Shown: positions 10,409 through 19,357 of the stretch, piece after piece
How the letters are laid out: every line of letters begins with the position of its first letter
How positions within the stretch are numbered: position 1 is the stretch's first letter
Source: Paraburkholderia terricola
GTDB lineage: Bacteria > Pseudomonadota > Gammaproteobacteria > Burkholderiales > Burkholderiaceae
Length of the DNA: 64,000 bases
Assembly: GCF_900142195.1 (NCBI RefSeq)
Contig: NZ_FRAB01000012.1
Span: 1 to 64,000, forward strand
Direction of reading: 5' to 3'
The notes under the pieces: model-generated
What the model saw: the letters and a program-made list of their open reading frames with translations, nothing else
Told to the model about the DNA's origin: nothing
The model's database searches: none
Translations under genes and position numbers: made by a program

Positions 10409-11077
10409 ATGGCCAGAAGAACCAAGGAAGAGGCGCTGGAGACGCGCAGCAGCATCCTCGACGCGGCCGAACAGGTCTTCTTCGAGAAGGGCGTGTCGCG
10501 CACTTCGCTCGCCGACATCGCGCAGGCGGCCGGCGTCACGCGCGGCGCGATCTACTGGCACTTCGCGCACAAAAGCGATCTGTTTACCGAGATGTTCGAC
10601 CGCGTGCTGCTGCCGCTCGACGAACTCAAGGCCGCCTCGCAAAACCCCAATGAACCCGATCCGCTAGGGCGCCTGATGGAAATCTGCACGGTGTGTCTGC
10701 GCGACACCGCCAACGATCCGCGGCGCAGGCGCGTGTTCGACATCCTGTTTCTCAAGTGCGAACTGGTGGAGGAAATGGGCCCGGTGATGATCCGCTATCA
10801 GGCCACCATGCGCGAGGGGCTCAACAGCATCGAGGGCGGCCTGCGCAACGCCATCTCCAAAGGGCAAATGCCGGCCGACCTCGATGTCACCACGGCGGCG
10901 TCGATGGTGCACGCGTTCGTCGGCGGCTCGCTGCGCGACATGCTGCTGTTGCCGGACGCCACCGATTTCGGCAAGCACGCGCAACAGATGGTCGAGGGTA
11001 TGTTCGACACGCTGCGGCTGAGCCCCGCGTTGCGCAAGGGCTATGCGCAGCGGCCGGCCGGCAGGCCGGCCGTCTAG
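10409..11077 (+). CDS. bpeR: TetR-family repressor of the efflux operon (AcrR/TtgR/BpeR type)
   Basis: 222 residues. The N-terminal domain (about 10-57) is a TetR helix-turn-helix: ILDAAEQVFFEKGVSRTSL, then IAQAAGVTRGAIYWHFAHK, typical of AcrR and TtgR. The C-terminal ligand domain matches the AcrR C-terminal family in length and pattern (RRRRVFDILFLKCELVEEM). It should bind the palindrome at 10256-10275 and release it when drugs bind. The start at MARRTKEEALETRSSIL is standard for the family; upstream in-frame codons have no family resemblance. Confidence 0.9.
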   Translation: MARRTKEEALETRSSILDAAEQVFFEKGVSRTSLADIAQAAGVTRGAIYWHFAHKSDLFTEMFDRVLLPLDELKAASQNPNEPDPLGRLMEICTVCLRDTANDPRRRRVFDILFLKCELVEEMGPVMIRYQATMREGLNSIEGGLRNAISKGQMPADLDVTTAASMVHAFVGGSLRDMLLLPDATDFGKHAQQMVEGMFDTLRLSPALRKGYAQRPAGRPAV

Positions 11078-11090
11078 CGCTGTCGTCGTT

Positions 11091-11723
11091 CTACGCGGCA
11101 GCCCGGCTGGCCCGCGCCTTCTGATTCGAAGCATGGATATTGCCGCGCTCGAGGGGTATCCCGTTCGTCACCGCGGCGATCCACTCGTCCGTGCTGGCCA
11201 CCGCCGCGAAGCGCGAGTGCAGCACCACGCTGAATACACGGTGAATGTCCTCTGCGCTGGCAAAACCCGCGCTGTTCTCATACGGCACGGAACCCGTCGC
11301 GTCGTGCAGGAATTCGACCGCCAGCCCCGCGTGAACCGCATGATTGATGGTCGACGCGTCGCAGTTATGGGTCATGTAGCCGGCCACGGTCAGCGTGTCG
11401 ATCCGCTGATCGGCAAGCCAGTCGGCCAGATCCGTTCCGGTGAACGCGCTCGGCAACGACTTCTCCAGATAGTGATCGTGAGCGCGCGAACTCACTACCG
11501 GATGCAGGTCCGCGCCCTCGGTGCCGCGCGCGAACAGCGGCGAGCTGGCGGGCGCAAGGTTTTGCACCACCACCACCGGCACGCCGGCGGCGCGTGCCGC
11601 ATCCATCGCGCGTCCGATGTTGGCGAGCGAGCTTTGCACGTCCGGGTATTCGATCGGCAGATTGCCGCTTACGTATTCGTTCTGTACGTCGATGACGATC
11701 AGCGCGCGGCGCGGTGTGGTCAT
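11091..11723 (-). CDS. Isochorismatase-like cysteine hydrolase
   Basis: 210 residues starting MTTPRRALIVIDVQNEYVSGN. The Asp of VIDVQNEY, the Lys of YLEKSLPSAF and the Cys of YMTHNCDASTINHAVHAGL form the Asp-Lys-Cys triad of the isochorismatase/nicotinamidase superfamily. The cytoplasmic enzyme hydrolyses an amide or ether of unknown identity. It is transcribed away from the GATase1/AraC regulator gene, a pairing seen in many proteobacteria, which suggests that regulator controls it. Substrate cannot be read from the sequence. The frame stays open upstream toward 12560, but only the part from 11723 resembles the family. Confidence 0.88.
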   Translation of the reverse strand: MTTPRRALIVIDVQNEYVSGNLPIEYPDVQSSLANIGRAMDAARAAGVPVVVVQNLAPASSPLFARGTEGADLHPVVSSRAHDHYLEKSLPSAFTGTDLADWLADQRIDTLTVAGYMTHNCDASTINHAVHAGLAVEFLHDATGSVPYENSAGFASAEDIHRVFSVVLHSRFAAVASTDEWIAAVTNGIPLERGNIHASNQKARASRAAA

Positions 11724-11921
11724 GGCAAGACTCCTTCCTGTTCGATAAGTGGGGGGTGGCTCGCTTCTGCCCCGGCCGGTCGTCGGCCTTGCTCGATTTC
11801 CGATCCAGCCTTCGGGCAGCGGGCGATGACTGCATTGTTCGCCCGCCGCCGTTTTCCCGACAGCGGCCCGCACGACAATAGTCGCTAGAATCGGGCCATC
11901 GTTGAATTCACGAGGTGACGG

Positions 11922-12917
11922 ATGGCTACACCGGCTCTGCCTGCCGCAATGGACGACGGCGCGTCCCCACATGTCATCGCGGTGACCGCGTTCGACCGCA
12001 TCAGTCCTTTCCATCTTTCGGTGCCCTGCGTCGTATTCGGCGAAGAGCGCAGCGGCGGCGATCTTCCCGATTTCGACTTTCGCGTCTGCGCCGCCGAAAG
12101 CGGCACGCTGACCACCACGGCCGGCTTCACGATCGCCGTCACGCACGGACTGGCGGCGCTCGCCGACGCCCACACGATCATCGTGCCGAGCTGGCGCGAT
12201 CCGGACGAGCCGCCGCCCGCCGCGCTGCTCGACGCACTGCGCGCCGCCCATGCGCGCGGCGCGCAACTGGTCGGGCTCTGTCTGGGCGCATTCGTGCTGG
12301 CCGCCGCCGGCATCCTCGACGAACGGCCGGCCTCCACTCACTGGGCGTGGGCCGACGACTTCGCGCGCCGCTATCCGCGGGTGCGGCTCGACCCGGACGT
12401 GCTTTATGTCGACGACGGCAACGTGCTGACCTCGGCCGGCACGGCGGCGGGTCTCGACTGCTGTTTGCACGTGCTGCGCAAGATGTGCGGCGCGCGGGCG
12501 GCGAACTACGTGGCGCGTCGGCTGGTGGTGCCGCCGCATCGGCAAGGCGGCCAGGCGCAATACGTTCAGCAGCCCATGCCGCCGAACCTGCGCGGCGACC
12601 GCCTAGCGGGCCTGCTCGATTGGGTCAGCGGAAATCTGGATGCGCCGCATACGCTCGACACGCTCGCCGAACGCGCATTGATGAGCCGCCGCACTTTCAC
12701 GCGACGCTTCCGGCTCGCCACCGGCACGACCGTCGGCGCATGGTTGCTGGCGCAGCGGCTTGCGCGCGCGCAGCAGTTGCTCGAGAGCACCGACGAGTCG
12801 GTGGAACGGATCGCGGCCATTGCGGGGTTCGGCTCGACGGCTTCGCTGCGGCAGCATTTCGCGCAGGCGTTTCGCACTTCGCCGTCCGCATGGCGGCGGG
12901 AGTTTCGTGGGGTTTGA
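11922..12917 (+). CDS. ftrA: GATase1-like / AraC-family transcriptional regulator (FtrA/GlxA type)
   Basis: 331 residues. Residues about 15-190 form a DJ-1/PfpI-like domain; LVGLCLGAFVLAAAGILDERPASTHWAW is the nucleophile-elbow region with Cys and the following His typical of this class. The C-terminal 90 residues hold two AraC helix-turn-helices (LDTLAERALMSRRTFTRRFR and VERIAAIAGFGSTASLRQHF). It probably senses a small amine or aldehyde and activates the divergent hydrolase gene. The start ATG follows the sequence CACGAGGTGACGG, a weak ribosome-binding site. The name ftrA follows common annotation of this architecture; the true regulon is unknown. Confidence 0.85.
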   Translation: MATPALPAAMDDGASPHVIAVTAFDRISPFHLSVPCVVFGEERSGGDLPDFDFRVCAAESGTLTTTAGFTIAVTHGLAALADAHTIIVPSWRDPDEPPPAALLDALRAAHARGAQLVGLCLGAFVLAAAGILDERPASTHWAWADDFARRYPRVRLDPDVLYVDDGNVLTSAGTAAGLDCCLHVLRKMCGARAANYVARRLVVPPHRQGGQAQYVQQPMPPNLRGDRLAGLLDWVSGNLDAPHTLDTLAERALMSRRTFTRRFRLATGTTVGAWLLAQRLARAQQLLESTDESVERIAAIAGFGSTASLRQHFAQAFRTSPSAWRREFRGV

Positions 12918-13207
12918 GCGTGTGAATGTTGAACGCGGGCACGAGCGTTCGACCGCTCGTAAAAGGACGCTGACCAGCGGCGCGGACCAAAGACGTACGC
13001 CAGTAGACATGCCGAGCGCACGCGGACGCACGCGGGGCCGCGCACCCCGAGCAACGGCGGAAGCGATCGAAAGCGCTCAACGGCGACGCTCATGCGAGCG
13101 CCAACGCCGTTTCGTAGTGGCTCACCGGGATTTCGTAGTCGCGCCGGCGCGACAGCGGCGACACGCGCGGCGGACGTAAGTCAACGAAGCAAGGCCACGC
13201 CAACCGA

Positions 13208-13969
13208 TCAATGCTCGCTGATCCAGCGCGCGACATACAACAACAGCGCCACCAGAAAAATCATCACGGCCCAGGCCCAGTTCGGCACCGCATGCGGACT
13301 GGGCTCGGGATGCGAGACCCCAGGCGACACACCGTGCGACGCCCCATGCGCCGCGCCCGCCGCCCGCCCGGGCAACGCGTTGCCATGATCGGCGCGCGTG
13401 CGCCGCGCCACGCTGCCGAGCGTGATCGGCCGCAGGAACACATGCTGACGGCGCACCGCCGAACCGCGCGCGCGGTTCGGCCCTTGTCCATGCTTGGCTC
13501 GCACGACCGCGGCGAATTCTTCGAAAAAATCATCGGCAAGCTGATGCAGCGCGTTTTCCAACTGACGCGTGGGCAGTTCGGCAAGCGGTCCCGAGGAGGT
13601 TGCCCAGATCGTGTAGTCGATCCGCGTACCCCGCTCGCCGCTTGCGCCGTGCGCGCTGTCTTCGCCGCGCAAGCGCACTTCGATCTGTCCGCGCAACGCG
13701 CCGACACCTTCGGCTCGCGCCTTGAAGTTGATGGTGCGGTGCTCGGCATCCGCCGGCCCGGAATCCTGGCCGGCCACGTGGGCGCGCGCTTCGTAACGCG
13801 CGCGCAGCGGGCCGAGCGGTACGGTCAGGGTGAGCGCGTATTCGCCGTGGGCGAAGCGCGTGAACGACTCGCAGTTGTCGAGGCTGGCGCGCAGCAAGGC
13901 GAGGTCCTGCAACGCGTCCCAGACATCGGACGGCGCAAGCGGAATCCGTAACGCGTCGTTCACTTCCAT
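13208..13969 (-). CDS. CoxG-like SRPBCC protein with C-terminal membrane anchor
   Basis: 253 residues. The N-terminal 150 residues begin MEVNDALRIPLAPSDVWDALQDLALLRASL and match the CO dehydrogenase subunit G (CoxG, SRPBCC fold) pattern, which binds hydrophobic ligands. A Pro/Gly/His-rich linker follows, then a C-terminal hydrophobic helix (WAWAVMIFLVALLLYVARW) ending in ISEH, a likely tail anchor. In carbon monoxide oxidisers CoxG recruits CO dehydrogenase to the membrane, but no molybdenum hydroxylase genes are near, so its partner is unknown. The 290 bp to its right-hand neighbour (12918-13207) hold no gene I can support. Confidence 0.75.
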   Translation of the reverse strand: MEVNDALRIPLAPSDVWDALQDLALLRASLDNCESFTRFAHGEYALTLTVPLGPLRARYEARAHVAGQDSGPADAEHRTINFKARAEGVGALRGQIEVRLRGEDSAHGASGERGTRIDYTIWATSSGPLAELPTRQLENALHQLADDFFEEFAAVVRAKHGQGPNRARGSAVRRQHVFLRPITLGSVARRTRADHGNALPGRAAGAAHGASHGVSPGVSHPEPSPHAVPNWAWAVMIFLVALLLYVARWISEH

Positions 13970-14002
13970 GGCAGCCTCGGCGATGAACGCGCGACAGCGG
14001 GA

Positions 14003-14395
14003 TCAGGACGTCTGATCGATGCGGTCGACGCGCGATGCGTAAAACGCGAGATACCCCTTGATCCGCATGACGGACTCGAACGGCGTCTCATAGCTCCACA
14101 CCGCGTTTTCGATCAGGCCGTCTTCGGTGCGCAGATGGAAGTACGACGCCTCGCCCTTGAACGGGCAGTGCGTGGTGTGCGCCGAACGTTCGAGCCGCGC
14201 CATGTTCACGTCTTCGCGCGGAAAATAGAACACGTCCGGCAGACCGGTTTCCGCGAGCGTCAGCCCCGCGTGCGTGTCGGCCATGGTCACGCCGCCGTGT
14301 ATCACCCGCACGCGGTGATGGTTACCGGTGATCGCGATGGTGTGCTCGCCCTGGCTGGCGGCAGGCCTTCCGTGAGGTGTCAAGGCATCGCTCAT
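14003..14395 (-). CDS. DUF427 domain protein
   Basis: 130 residues from MSDALTPHGRPAAS. The sequences GNHHRVRVIHGGVTMADT, FPREDVNMARLERS, HCPFKGEASYFHL and AVWSYETPFESVMRIKGYLAFY match the DUF427 family, a small beta-rich cytoplasmic fold of unknown function. The start is chosen because GGAG lies 8 bases upstream; a further in-frame methionine 32 codons earlier would add an unrelated Arg-rich segment. It stands alone between the CoxG-like gene and a secreted protein gene. Confidence 0.8.
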   Translation of the reverse strand: MSDALTPHGRPAASQGEHTIAITGNHHRVRVIHGGVTMADTHAGLTLAETGLPDVFYFPREDVNMARLERSAHTTHCPFKGEASYFHLRTEDGLIENAVWSYETPFESVMRIKGYLAFYASRVDRIDQTS

Positions 14396-14455
14396 GTCTC
14401 GGCTCCGTGAGGTGTGCGGTCCTATGCGTCGTATGCGCTCGCGCAAAACAGTAAA

Positions 14456-14476
14456 GCCACGGGGGTGACCCGTGGC
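14456..14476 (-). terminator. Hairpin downstream of the small secreted protein gene
   Basis: GCCACGGG-GGTGA-CCCGTGGC is a perfect 8-bp stem. On the minus strand it is followed by CTTTAC, a weak T-run, so it may end transcription from the gene at 14601-15098. Confidence 0.5.
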
Positions 14477-14600
14477 TTCATTATCGGCCAAACTCTGGCC
14501 GATTGCGCAGTGTTCCTCGCCGCGTTTGCGCCGCTACTCCGGCAATGTTCCCGCATGGCGTCCGACGTTGCCGCGGCGCCGCCAGGCAAAGCCCAGGCGC

Positions 14601-15098
14601 TTACTGGGTATTCCAGTAGAAGGCGGCCTTGGCGCTGCCCTTGGCGGGTACGGTCACCGCCTTGGACTGGTCCCGGTCCTTGTATTGCGCATGCACGGTG
14701 TAGCGGCCCGGGCGCAGCTTGATCAGCATGTACGGCCCGCGCGAGGTGGCGTTCAACACCTCGCCGTTGTGCGCGTCGACCACCCGCACGTGGACGTCCG
14801 CAAGAAACTCCGCGGTGGGACCGGTAAAGCGCAGCGACAGCGGCCACTGGCTTTGCGCCGCCTGCAACGCCTTCGATTCGTCGAGACCGACGCCGCCCGA
14901 CACGAACGAGACGTCGCCCTGCTGCTGAACTTGCGGCAGACCGCCACCGTTCGCGTTGCCCGCGCTGGTGTCGTCGGCGGTGGTGCCGCCCGTGACCTCG
15001 CTCGCCTGCTGTGCATGGGCGCCGCCCGCCAGCCCGAGCGTGAGCGCCGCGCACACCGCGGCGGCTACGATCCTTCGCTGATTGCGTTGGGTTTTCAT
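14601..15098 (-). CDS. Small secreted protein with carboxypeptidase-regulatory-like fold
   Basis: 165 residues. MKTQRNQRRIVAAAVCAALTLGLAGGAHAQ is a signal peptide with an AHA-Q cleavage site. The mature part starts with a Gly/Thr/Gln-rich stretch, then a beta-rich domain: HVRVVDAHNGEVLNATSRGP followed by YMLIKLRPGRYTVHAQYKD resembles the carboxypeptidase regulatory-like or CNA-B type fold. It is a probable periplasmic protein of unknown role. AGGAGCG lies 6 bases before the chosen ATG. No neighbouring gene explains it. Confidence 0.7.
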   Translation of the reverse strand: MKTQRNQRRIVAAAVCAALTLGLAGGAHAQQASEVTGGTTADDTSAGNANGGGLPQVQQQGDVSFVSGGVGLDESKALQAAQSQWPLSLRFTGPTAEFLADVHVRVVDAHNGEVLNATSRGPYMLIKLRPGRYTVHAQYKDRDQSKAVTVPAKGSAKAAFYWNTQ

Positions 15099-15263
15099 CG
15101 GTTCGCTCCTCGTTAAGGTCCTTATGGCCCGGTGTGCCTCGAACGGCCCCGGATAAAGTGAGATGCAACCCGCGTGCCACGCTGCGGATCGTGCCCGCTG
15201 GAAGCCGCTGCCACGCCTTACGAGGTGGCGCGCGGCGTCTTCCGCACCGCTGCTGAACACGCG

Positions 15264-15303
15264 AAAAAAAGCCGGTCCGCGAGCAGGATGTGCAAGGACC
15301 GGC
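15264..15303 (-). terminator. Rho-independent terminator of the htrA gene
   Basis: The arms GCCGGTCC and GGACCGGC flank a loop of about 17 bases. On the minus strand they are followed by seven T residues (AAAAAAA at 15264-15270 on the plus strand). Confidence 0.8.
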
Positions 15304-15399
15304 AAGCGTTACTTCTTCAGATTCCCGAGCAGACCGGCTCGAACGCCGGTCGTGCCGCGAATCGGCAATCCACTCGCCGATCCGCCCACGGCACGGTTA

Positions 15400-16902
15400 T
15401 CAGCCGAGATCGACCGGCACGAAAATCTGCGCATTGTCGCGCTGGATCAGCAACGCGATGCTGTTGCCGGCGCCGGCGATCATCTGCTTGAGTTGATCGA
15501 CGCTCGCCACCGGCCGGCCGTTGACCGCCAGAATCACGTCGCCCGGCTGAATGCCGGCACTTTCGGCCGCGCCGCCCGATTGCTGCACCAGCAGACCATG
15601 CGACACCGACGCGCCGCTCTTCTCCTGCGGCGTCAACGGCCGCACGGCCACACCGAGCCGGCTTTGCAACTGGGGCGGCTGATCGGCCTTGTCCGAGGCG
15701 ACCTTGGTATCCGACAACGAGCCGATCGTCACCTTCAGATCCTTGGTGCTCTTGTCGCGCCACACCTGCACGGTAGCCGGGCTGCCCGGCGCGAGACCCG
15801 CGACCTGCGACGGCAGGTCCGCCGAGTCGTCGACCGGTTGGCCGTTCACGGACAGGATCACGTCGCCCGGCTGTAAACCGGCCTTGGCCGCCGGGCCGCC
15901 CGGATCGACCGAGCTGACGAGCGCGCCTCGCGGTTTCTGCATGCCAAACGAGTCGGCGAGCGTCTGGTTCACGCCCTGCACCGCGACGCCGAGACGCCCG
16001 CGGCTCACGTGACCGGTCTTGACGATGTCGTCCTTGACCTTGATCGCTTCATTGATCGGGATCGCGAACGAAAGGCCCTGGAAGCCGCCGGTCTGCGAGT
16101 AGATCATCGAGTTGATGCCGATCACTTCGCCTTGCAGGTTGAAAAGCGGTCCGCCCGAATTGCCGGGATTCACCGGCACATCCGTCTGGATGAACGGCGT
16201 GTAATTCTCGTTCGGCAGCGAACGCGATTTCGCGCTGATGATGCCCGAGGTCACCGTGTTGTCGAAACCGTAAGGCGAGCCGATCGCGACCACCCACTGC
16301 CCGACCTTGCTCTGGCGTGGATCGCCGATCTTCACGGTGGGCAGATTGCTCGCGTCGATCTTCAGCACGGCGACGTCGGATTGCTTGTCGGCGCCGATCA
16401 CCTTGGCGCGGAATTCGCGCTTGTCGGTGAGCTTCACCGTGACGACATTGGCGCCGTCCACCACATGCGCGTTGGTCAGGATATAGCCGTCATTGCTGAC
16501 GATGAATCCCGAGCCCAGGCTCGCGCTCGGCTGATCGGGCGCATCGCCGCCGTCAGGGCCTTGCATGCCCGGCATGCCGCCGAAGAAGTGCTTGTAGAAC
16601 TGATAGAAGGGATCGCTCGGATCGATCGGCAACTGGTTGCCGCCGCCGTTGCCGCGCAATGCCGCCTGCTTCACGACATGCTTGGCGCTGATGTTGACGA
16701 CGGCCGGACCGTAGGTTTCGACGAGGCCCGAGAAGTCGGGAATGCCGGTCTTGGCGGCGGCTTCGGCGGGCATCATCGCGGCTTGTGCGGGCGTGATGAC
16801 CTGCGGCGCGGGCACGTCGCGATGGCCCGCCACGTAGCCGACGGAGAGCGCCGCGGCGACAGCGACTGCAACGGCGCCGCGGGACAAGGTTTTCGCGTTC
16901 AT
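15400..16902 (-). CDS. Periplasmic serine protease of the HtrA/DegP/MucD family
   Basis: 500 residues. A hydrophobic N-terminus (AVAVAVAAALSVGYVAG) anchors or exports it. The protease domain holds His146 (ILTNAHVVDG), Asp176 (DKQSDVAVLKID) and Ser249 (NPGNSGGPLFN), a complete catalytic triad. Two PDZ domains follow (about 290-380 and 405-495; RGLVSSVDPGGPAAKAG-like and AAESAGIQPGDVILAVNG). It degrades or holds misfolded envelope proteins. It lies 156 bp downstream of a two-component operon on the same strand, and TTAAG-N5-TTAAG boxes in that gap suggest envelope-stress control by that system. Confidence 0.93.
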   Translation of the reverse strand: MNAKTLSRGAVAVAVAAALSVGYVAGHRDVPAPQVITPAQAAMMPAEAAAKTGIPDFSGLVETYGPAVVNISAKHVVKQAALRGNGGGNQLPIDPSDPFYQFYKHFFGGMPGMQGPDGGDAPDQPSASLGSGFIVSNDGYILTNAHVVDGANVVTVKLTDKREFRAKVIGADKQSDVAVLKIDASNLPTVKIGDPRQSKVGQWVVAIGSPYGFDNTVTSGIISAKSRSLPNENYTPFIQTDVPVNPGNSGGPLFNLQGEVIGINSMIYSQTGGFQGLSFAIPINEAIKVKDDIVKTGHVSRGRLGVAVQGVNQTLADSFGMQKPRGALVSSVDPGGPAAKAGLQPGDVILSVNGQPVDDSADLPSQVAGLAPGSPATVQVWRDKSTKDLKVTIGSLSDTKVASDKADQPPQLQSRLGVAVRPLTPQEKSGASVSHGLLVQQSGGAAESAGIQPGDVILAVNGRPVASVDQLKQMIAGAGNSIALLIQRDNAQIFVPVDLG

Positions 16903-16960
16903 CGTGTACTCCTGGAGGGGAGAAGAGGCTTGGGGATGTCACGAAGCGTACGTGCTATCG

Positions 16961-17031
16961 CTTAAAAGAGTCTTAAGCAGCGACAGATCGCTTGATTCCC
17001 GCTGATAAGGCCGCGTTAAGCCTCGTTTAAG
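16961..17031. promoter_or_regulatory. Two PmrA/QseB-like TTAAG-N5-TTAAG boxes upstream of htrA
   Basis: CTTAAAAGAGTCTTAAG (16961-16977) is two near-identical hexamers spaced by 5 bases and reads the same way on both strands. GTTAAGCCTCGTTTAAG (17015-17031) is a second pair with the same spacing, and a partial third repeat (TTTACG) follows at 11-bp period. OmpR-type regulators such as PmrA and QseB bind YTTAAK-N5-YTTAAK. The sites lie between the sensor kinase gene and htrA. Confidence 0.6.
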
Positions 17032-17058
17032 CCTCTTTACGAACAGAAAGCCCCATCT

Positions 17059-18360
17059 TCAGAAACGCACGGTGACCTGCAAACCGCCCGCCGGCGATTC
17101 GTCGAGCGACACGGCCGCGTGATGCTGGGTGGCGATGCGGCGCACGATCGCGAGCCCCAAACCGCTGCCCGCCACGTCGGTGCGCGCGCGGTCCGCGCCG
17201 GCGCCGACACGGTAAAACCGGTCGAACACACGATCGCGCTCGGCCGGTTCGATGCCCGGTCCGCTATCGGCGATCCGCACCACCGGACGCCCGTCTTCGA
17301 CATGCAGCGAAACATCGACATGCCCGCCCGGCGGCGTGTACTTGGTCGCGTTGTCGACGAGGTTGTTGAACATCACGCCCAGCGCCTCCGCGTCGCCGAT
17401 CACCGTGGCGGACTCGCTCGCCTCGATGCCGAGATCGACGCCGCGATTCTGCGCGAGCGGCGCGTAAGCCGCCACGCAGTTTCGCAGCAGCGCGCGCAAG
17501 TCGATCGTGCTGGTGGCGCCGAGGCCGTCCGGCTCGGAACGCGCGAGCGCCAGCAGTTGCTCCGCGAGGCGCGTGGCGCGCGTGACGCCTGTTTGCAGAT
17601 CGGCAAGCGCTTCACCGCGGGCGGCATCGTCTTTCGCGCGCGCCACCAGTTGCGCCTGAATCTGCACGGCGGCGAGCGGCGTGCGCAGTTCATGTGCGGC
17701 GTCGGCGACGAACGCTTTCTGAATGTCGAGCGCGGTGGCGAGCCGTTCGAGCAGGCCGTTCAACGCGCGCACGAGCGGCTGCACTTCGAGCGGCAAGCGC
17801 TGGTCGGGCAAAGCTTCGAGCGCTTCCGGACGGCGCGTGTCGAGCGCGCTCGTCACGCGCCGCAAGGGCCGCAGTCCGCGCCCGACGATCACCCACACCG
17901 CCACGCCCAGCAGCGGCAGCAGCACGATCAACGGCCACAGCGTGCGCAGCGCGACGTCGGCCGCGAGCCGGTTGCGCACGGAAAGCGGCTGCGCCAGTTG
18001 CACGACGTTATCGCCGACGATCGCGCCGTACACCCGCCACTCGCCGCGTTCCGTACGTTCGGTCGAAAAGCCGAGTTCGGCGCGCGGCGCGAGCGGCGCA
18101 CGCGGACGCGAGTAATACATCAATACGCCGTTGCGATTCCAGATTTGCAGCACGATGCCTTCGTCGCCGGTATCGCGAGAGCCGAGCACCTGCGAGAACG
18201 GTTCCGACGGCAGCGCCGCGGCGATCTGCTCCAACTGGTAATCGAACAGTTCGTTGGCTTCGGCAAGCGCCTGCCGGTAGATCAGCCAACCCGCGATGCC
18301 GATGCCGAGCAGCATCAGCGCAAGGAGCCACACCAGCAGTTGATGGCGAATCGACCTCAT
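17059..18360 (-). CDS. Sensor histidine kinase (QseC/PmrB-like)
   Basis: 433 residues. TM1 spans about 8-28 and TM2 about 141-160, with a periplasmic domain of about 110 residues between them that resembles the 2CSK_N/QseC sensor type. The HisKA box is ADAAHELRTPLAAVQ with phospho-acceptor His223. The ATPase domain has NNLVDNATKYTPPGG (N box), ADSGPGIEP (G1) and GSGLGLAIV (G2). It should phosphorylate the response regulator encoded 4 bp upstream in the same operon. The stimulus cannot be read from sequence. Confidence 0.9.
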   Translation of the reverse strand: MRSIRHQLLVWLLALMLLGIGIAGWLIYRQALAEANELFDYQLEQIAAALPSEPFSQVLGSRDTGDEGIVLQIWNRNGVLMYYSRPRAPLAPRAELGFSTERTERGEWRVYGAIVGDNVVQLAQPLSVRNRLAADVALRTLWPLIVLLPLLGVAVWVIVGRGLRPLRRVTSALDTRRPEALEALPDQRLPLEVQPLVRALNGLLERLATALDIQKAFVADAAHELRTPLAAVQIQAQLVARAKDDAARGEALADLQTGVTRATRLAEQLLALARSEPDGLGATSTIDLRALLRNCVAAYAPLAQNRGVDLGIEASESATVIGDAEALGVMFNNLVDNATKYTPPGGHVDVSLHVEDGRPVVRIADSGPGIEPAERDRVFDRFYRVGAGADRARTDVAGSGLGLAIVRRIATQHHAAVSLDESPAGGLQVTVRF

Positions 18361-18364
18361 CGGC

Positions 18365-19027
18365 TCAGGCGTCCTTCGCGATCATGTAGCCGAGGCCGCG
18401 CACGTTGCGGATCAGCTCCGCGCCGAGCTTCTTGCGCAGCGCGTGAATATAGACCTCGACGGTATTGCTGCCGATCTCCTCGCCCCAGCCGTACATCTTC
18501 TCCTCGAGCTGGCTCTTGGAGAGCACCGCGCCCGGCCGCGCGAGCAGCGCCTCGAGCAGAGCGAACTCGCGCGCCGACAGCGCGACCGGCGCGCCGTCGA
18601 GCGTCACCAGATGCGACGCGGGATCGAGCGTCACGTTGCCGTGACGGATGGTCGAATCGCTGCGGCCCGATTGACGCCGGATCAGCGCGCGCATGCGGGC
18701 GCCGAGTTCGTCGAGGTCGAAAGGTTTGACGAGGTAATCGTCCGCGCCGGCGTCGAGCCCTTTGACGCGATCGGCGATCGCGTCGCGCGCGGTGACGATC
18801 AGCACCGGAATCGCATGGCCGCGGGCGCGCAGCGTGCGCAGCACGTCCAGTCCGTCGCGCTTGGGCAGGCCGAGGTCGAGCAGCACCAGATCGTAAGGCT
18901 GGGCGGCCGCCGCGCTGAGCGCCGCTTCGCCGTCCTCCACCCAATCCACCGCGAAGCCTTCGCCGCGCAGCGCCTTGCGCACGCCCTCGGCGATCATCCG
19001 GTCGTCTTCGACTAGCAATATGCGCAT
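18365..19027 (-). CDS. OmpR-family response regulator (QseB/PmrA-like)
   Basis: 220 residues starting MRILLVEDDRMIAEGVRKAL. The receiver domain has the acidic pocket DD (8-9), phospho-acceptor Asp51 (LVLLDLGLPKRDGL) and the conserved Lys in ADDYLVKPF. The C-terminal winged helix includes LSAREFALLEALLARPG and VEVYIHALRKKLG. First gene of the operon with the kinase; the boxes upstream of htrA are candidate targets. The 330 bp to its right, up to dacB, contain no gene that I can support and must hold both divergent promoters. Confidence 0.92.
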   Translation of the reverse strand: MRILLVEDDRMIAEGVRKALRGEGFAVDWVEDGEAALSAAAAQPYDLVLLDLGLPKRDGLDVLRTLRARGHAIPVLIVTARDAIADRVKGLDAGADDYLVKPFDLDELGARMRALIRRQSGRSDSTIRHGNVTLDPASHLVTLDGAPVALSAREFALLEALLARPGAVLSKSQLEEKMYGWGEEIGSNTVEVYIHALRKKLGAELIRNVRGLGYMIAKDA

Positions 19028-19357
19028 GGCCCCAAGGCTCCAAACATTTGATGATGCCGCATTCTAGCCTTCGCTAGCGGCGCGCGCCGCGTGGCGCTTT
19101 TTCCACCGCAGCGCGGCGGCATGTCTCTACAATGTGCGCTTTGCGTCGCGCGGCCCGGTTCGCCTACGCGTGCGTTGCGTATGCGGCATGCGTCGAGCCG
19201 CCGCCTTTGCATCATCGGGTCGATGCGGCGCTCGCGAACGCGCCACGCAATCGCTGCACGAACGAATCGCGCGCTGCGTCGGCATTCACACGCTCGCTTG
19301 TTTGCCCCACGTGCCACACGTGCCCCACGCCCTGAAATCTTGCCTGCCCGCCCGTCC

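Noticed and set aside
11091..12560. A long minus-strand frame that would fuse the isochorismatase-like enzyme to a 280-residue extension
   Set aside because: Only the part from 11723 resembles the enzyme; the extension is antisense to the AraC-type regulator gene.
19091..19357. In-frame upstream extension of dacB
   Set aside because: Arg/His-rich, no conservation with PBP4, and it would place the signal peptide inside the protein.
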